From the IMG/VR virus record IMGVR_UViG_3300036466_000272, positions 1 through 29,618 of that record: 29,618 bases of DNA. The stretch is one strand, 5' to 3'. Below are positions 28,247 through 29,618 of the stretch, one piece after another. Numbering within the stretch: the stretch's first letter is position 1; the number at the start of each line of letters is the position of its first letter. Made by a program: the position numbers and the translations under genes. The notes beneath the pieces were generated by a model, which saw nothing but the letters and a program-made list of their open reading frames with translations, made no database searches and was not told the DNA's origin. Source of the DNA: a virus.

Positions 28247-28867
28247 TTATTTCCTTTTATGAAGTTTTGCGTGTTCTGAGGCGCTTAGAATGCAGATGTT
28301 TTCTGGATTATTATTTAGTTTGTTTCCATCAATATGGTGGACATGTTCTCCATTTTTTACTTTGCGCCCATATATCCACTCAGCAATTATTGTGTGAATG
28401 GCTTTACCCGCATTATCTCCATTTGCTTTTGATCCAGTGAATTGCAGATACCCAGATGATATTGTGATCCCACCTTTCCAAAGGGGTGACTTTTCACCAA
28501 TTCGCTCAGCAAGTTTTTCTTTTGCTGTTTCGCTTAGTGATTTCCCAAGTCTTGAATTCCTCATTTTTTCTTTAAATTCAGGTTTGTTGCATGACAATTT
28601 TTTATTTTCACTAGCGCACCTGATTTCAGCATCAACAGATGATAGAACCCTAAGAACTTGAGTTGATGTTATTCCACATTTTTTTGATATTTCTGTGCTG
28701 CTTAATTTTTCGTCAGCGTACATTTTTAATATTTCACCATCAGATACTATCCTTCTTATAGCTGAACATCTCTTTGAGCAAAACCTTCTATTTAGCCACT
28801 GATTTTCTGAAAGTTTGACTGCCCTATGAAAATGATTTCCGCATCTCTCACAAACTTTTGTTTCCAT
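28247..28867 (-). CDS. HNH endonuclease, homing type
   Basis: A 206-residue nuclease. The N-terminus has a zinc-ribbon-like CERC plus FCSKRC (C6, C9, C30, C34), then a helix-turn-helix (SSTEISKKCGITSTQVLRVL), a NUMOD-like segment (FKEKMRNSRLGKSLSETA) and a C-terminal HNH domain: EHVHHIDGNKLNNNPENICI with H177, H178 and the asparagines, then SASEHAKLH. It is AT-rich compared with its neighbours, inserted between the YbcO-like and ssb genes 8 bases after the former, consistent with a free-standing homing endonuclease. Confidence 0.87.
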   Translation of the reverse strand: METKVCERCGNHFHRAVKLSENQWLNRRFCSKRCSAIRRIVSDGEILKMYADEKLSSTEISKKCGITSTQVLRVLSSVDAEIRCASENKKLSCNKPEFKEKMRNSRLGKSLSETAKEKLAERIGEKSPLWKGGITISSGYLQFTGSKANGDNAGKAIHTIIAEWIYGRKVKNGEHVHHIDGNKLNNNPENICILSASEHAKLHKRK

Positions 28868-28874
28868 ACCAACC

Positions 28875-29174
28875 TCACTTAACCATCATTAGCCCGGCAT
28901 CAAACAGACGTTCCTGTGTTTCTTCCAATGCCGATAGCAAATCAGCCTTTAAATCCTGCGGGTCCATATACCGAGTGCGGCGGTCAATTTCGTCATGGCA
29001 TGCGCTGCAGGCATATACGCCAAAGTAATCAGCGCACTTAATGCCCATACCGCGGCGTTTACCGATGTGTGCAAATACCACCGTTTCAGGATTGCCATTA
29101 CAGATCCCAGGCAACCGCACTGAGCAATCTTGACCTTTGGCGCTATTAGTTATTGCTTTGCTGCGTGCGTTCAT
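28875..29174 (-). CDS. YbcO-like (DUF1364) nuclease
   Basis: A 99-residue nin-region protein of the DUF1364/YbcO family: KAITNSAKGQDCSVRLPGIC, then NGNPETVVFAHIGKRRGMG and ADYFGVYACSACHDEID. The cysteines (C17, C25, C56, C59) and histidine H60 make an HNH-like zinc-bound nuclease core, as in E. coli YbcO. The ATG at 29174 gives the family's usual beginning; the longer frame to 29240 is not supported. Confidence 0.87.
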   Translation of the reverse strand: MNARSKAITNSAKGQDCSVRLPGICNGNPETVVFAHIGKRRGMGIKCADYFGVYACSACHDEIDRRTRYMDPQDLKADLLSALEETQERLFDAGLMMVK

Positions 29175-29289
29175 CTGCCCATACCTGACAAGGAATAAAG
29201 ACCCCCTCTTGAGATAAAAATCCACAGATAACAAACCCAAGCATTAATCCGAAGATAAATCCAAGCATGAAACCACTAGATTCTTTCAC
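29146..29289 (-). CDS. Tiny membrane protein overlapping the YbcO-like gene
   Basis: A 47-residue ORF starting at a GTG that overlaps the preceding stop (GTGA). It is almost entirely one hydrophobic helix with glycine repeats (GFMLGFIFGLMLGFVICGFL) followed by a polar tail, and overlaps the first 29 bases of the YbcO-like gene in another frame. The coupling and the clear transmembrane segment argue for a real gene; no family recognised. Confidence 0.5.
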   Translation of the reverse strand: MKESSGFMLGFIFGLMLGFVICGFLSQEGVFIPCQVWADERTQQSNN

Positions 29290-29423
29290 TCAAAGCCCTC
29301 CACACTGAAGCCTTCGACTTTGTACGCACCACTCTGAAAGCGACTTACCAGAAGCAGTGCTTCATCACCATCACAGGAAGCCAGTTTTTCTAAAAATTCT
29401 TCGATTGAATAATCAGGTGTCAT
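29286..29423 (-). CDS. Tiny acidic nin-region protein
   Basis: A 45-residue ORF, MTPDYSIEEFLEKLASCDGD with ALLLVSRFQSGAYKVEGFSV, starting at an ATG that overlaps the stop of the DUF1367 gene and ending in an overlap with the next GTG. The tight chain of overlaps on both sides suggests translation by coupling. No family recognised. Confidence 0.55.
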   Translation of the reverse strand: MTPDYSIEEFLEKLASCDGDEALLLVSRFQSGAYKVEGFSVEGFE

Positions 29424-29618
29424 CACAAATACCCCAGTAATTGATTGACTGCGTTATCGACTTCCAGCGCAGATTTGAATTTCCCGAACAGAACGTGAGC
29501 CAGCAGTACATCAATCGTCGCGCTGTACAGCCCTGAAAACTCGTCTTCACCCATGCTTGCGAAGCTGATGGACTTAGCCCTTACCCTCACGCTGCCGTCC
29601 GGGTACCCAACAACGTCA
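29423..29618 (-). CDS. DUF1367-family protein, 3' end only
   Basis: The last 64 codons of a gene entering from the right edge. VGYPDGSVRVRAKSISFASM followed by DEFSGLYSATIDVLLAHVLF and a NAVNQLL ending match the C-terminal part of DUF1367, a protein common in lambdoid nin regions. Function unknown. The start lies outside the window. Confidence 0.75.
   Translation of the reverse strand, partial: DVVGYPDGSVRVRAKSISFASMGEDEFSGLYSATIDVLLAHVLFGKFKSALEVDNAVNQLLGYL

Noticed and set aside
1-29618. tRNA genes, insertion sequences, integrase or attachment sites
   Set aside because: I saw no cloverleaf with a T-loop pattern, no transposase or recombinase frame, and no repeat pair that looks like an att core.

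Overview
The window is most of a lambdoid siphovirus, probably a prophage of an enterobacterium (Enterobacterales). The evidence is a lambda-type tail operon (V, G/GT, M, L, K, I, J-like proteins), a complete P22-like immI bistable switch, a lambdoid Q antiterminator, a YbcO-like nin-region nuclease and an SAR-type endolysin. There is no integrase, early lysogeny region or att site here, so the phage ends lie outside. Almost all essential genes read leftward (minus strand).

Right to left along the minus strand: 29618-26375 is the nin/late-control region (DUF1367 fragment, two tiny ORFs, YbcO-like nuclease, HNH endonuclease, SSB, an unknown protein, Q antiterminator). 26273-23883 is a rightward accessory block, read against the phage. 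It has its own promoter with a palindromic operator, a small acidic protein, a stand-alone homologue of Cas8e/CasA (Cse1, the large subunit of type I-E Cascade) and three small genes. No other cas gene and no CRISPR array is present. 23696-22129 holds a predicted late promoter followed by tandem terminators (a Q-dependent arrangement), then SAR endolysin, Rz, overlapping Rz1 and a holin. 22047-12579 is the packaging and head block: metallopeptidase, TerS, TerL, portal, MuF minor head protein, scaffold, major capsid and the connector/neck genes. 12488-4517 is the tail block: major tail protein with an Ig-like domain, a frameshifted chaperone pair G/GT, M, L, K, a micro-paralogue of I, I and the tape measure.

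4520-1629 is a second accessory block, inserted between the tape measure and the J-like receptor-binding protein. It contains a lipoprotein and a Mnt-like repressor (rightward), and Arc-like, Ant and Rha-like genes (leftward). A predicted antisense RNA of about 72 nt over the ant start matches P22 sar in place and size. The J gene runs off the left edge.

Likely working scheme: Q loads at the late promoter near 23680, reads through the tandem terminators and then through several intra-operon terminators to express lysis, head and tail genes. A diverged copy of the same promoter-terminator cassette lies at 2330-2451, before Rha and J, and may boost or insulate the distal end. The immI-like switch controls an antirepressor. 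The most notable observations are the solitary Cas8e homologue, the two covarying leader hairpins in its operon, the sar-like RNA, the duplicated late cassette, and a 47-residue paralogue of tail protein I beside I. All functional statements are from reading the sequence and recalled family features; no database search was possible.
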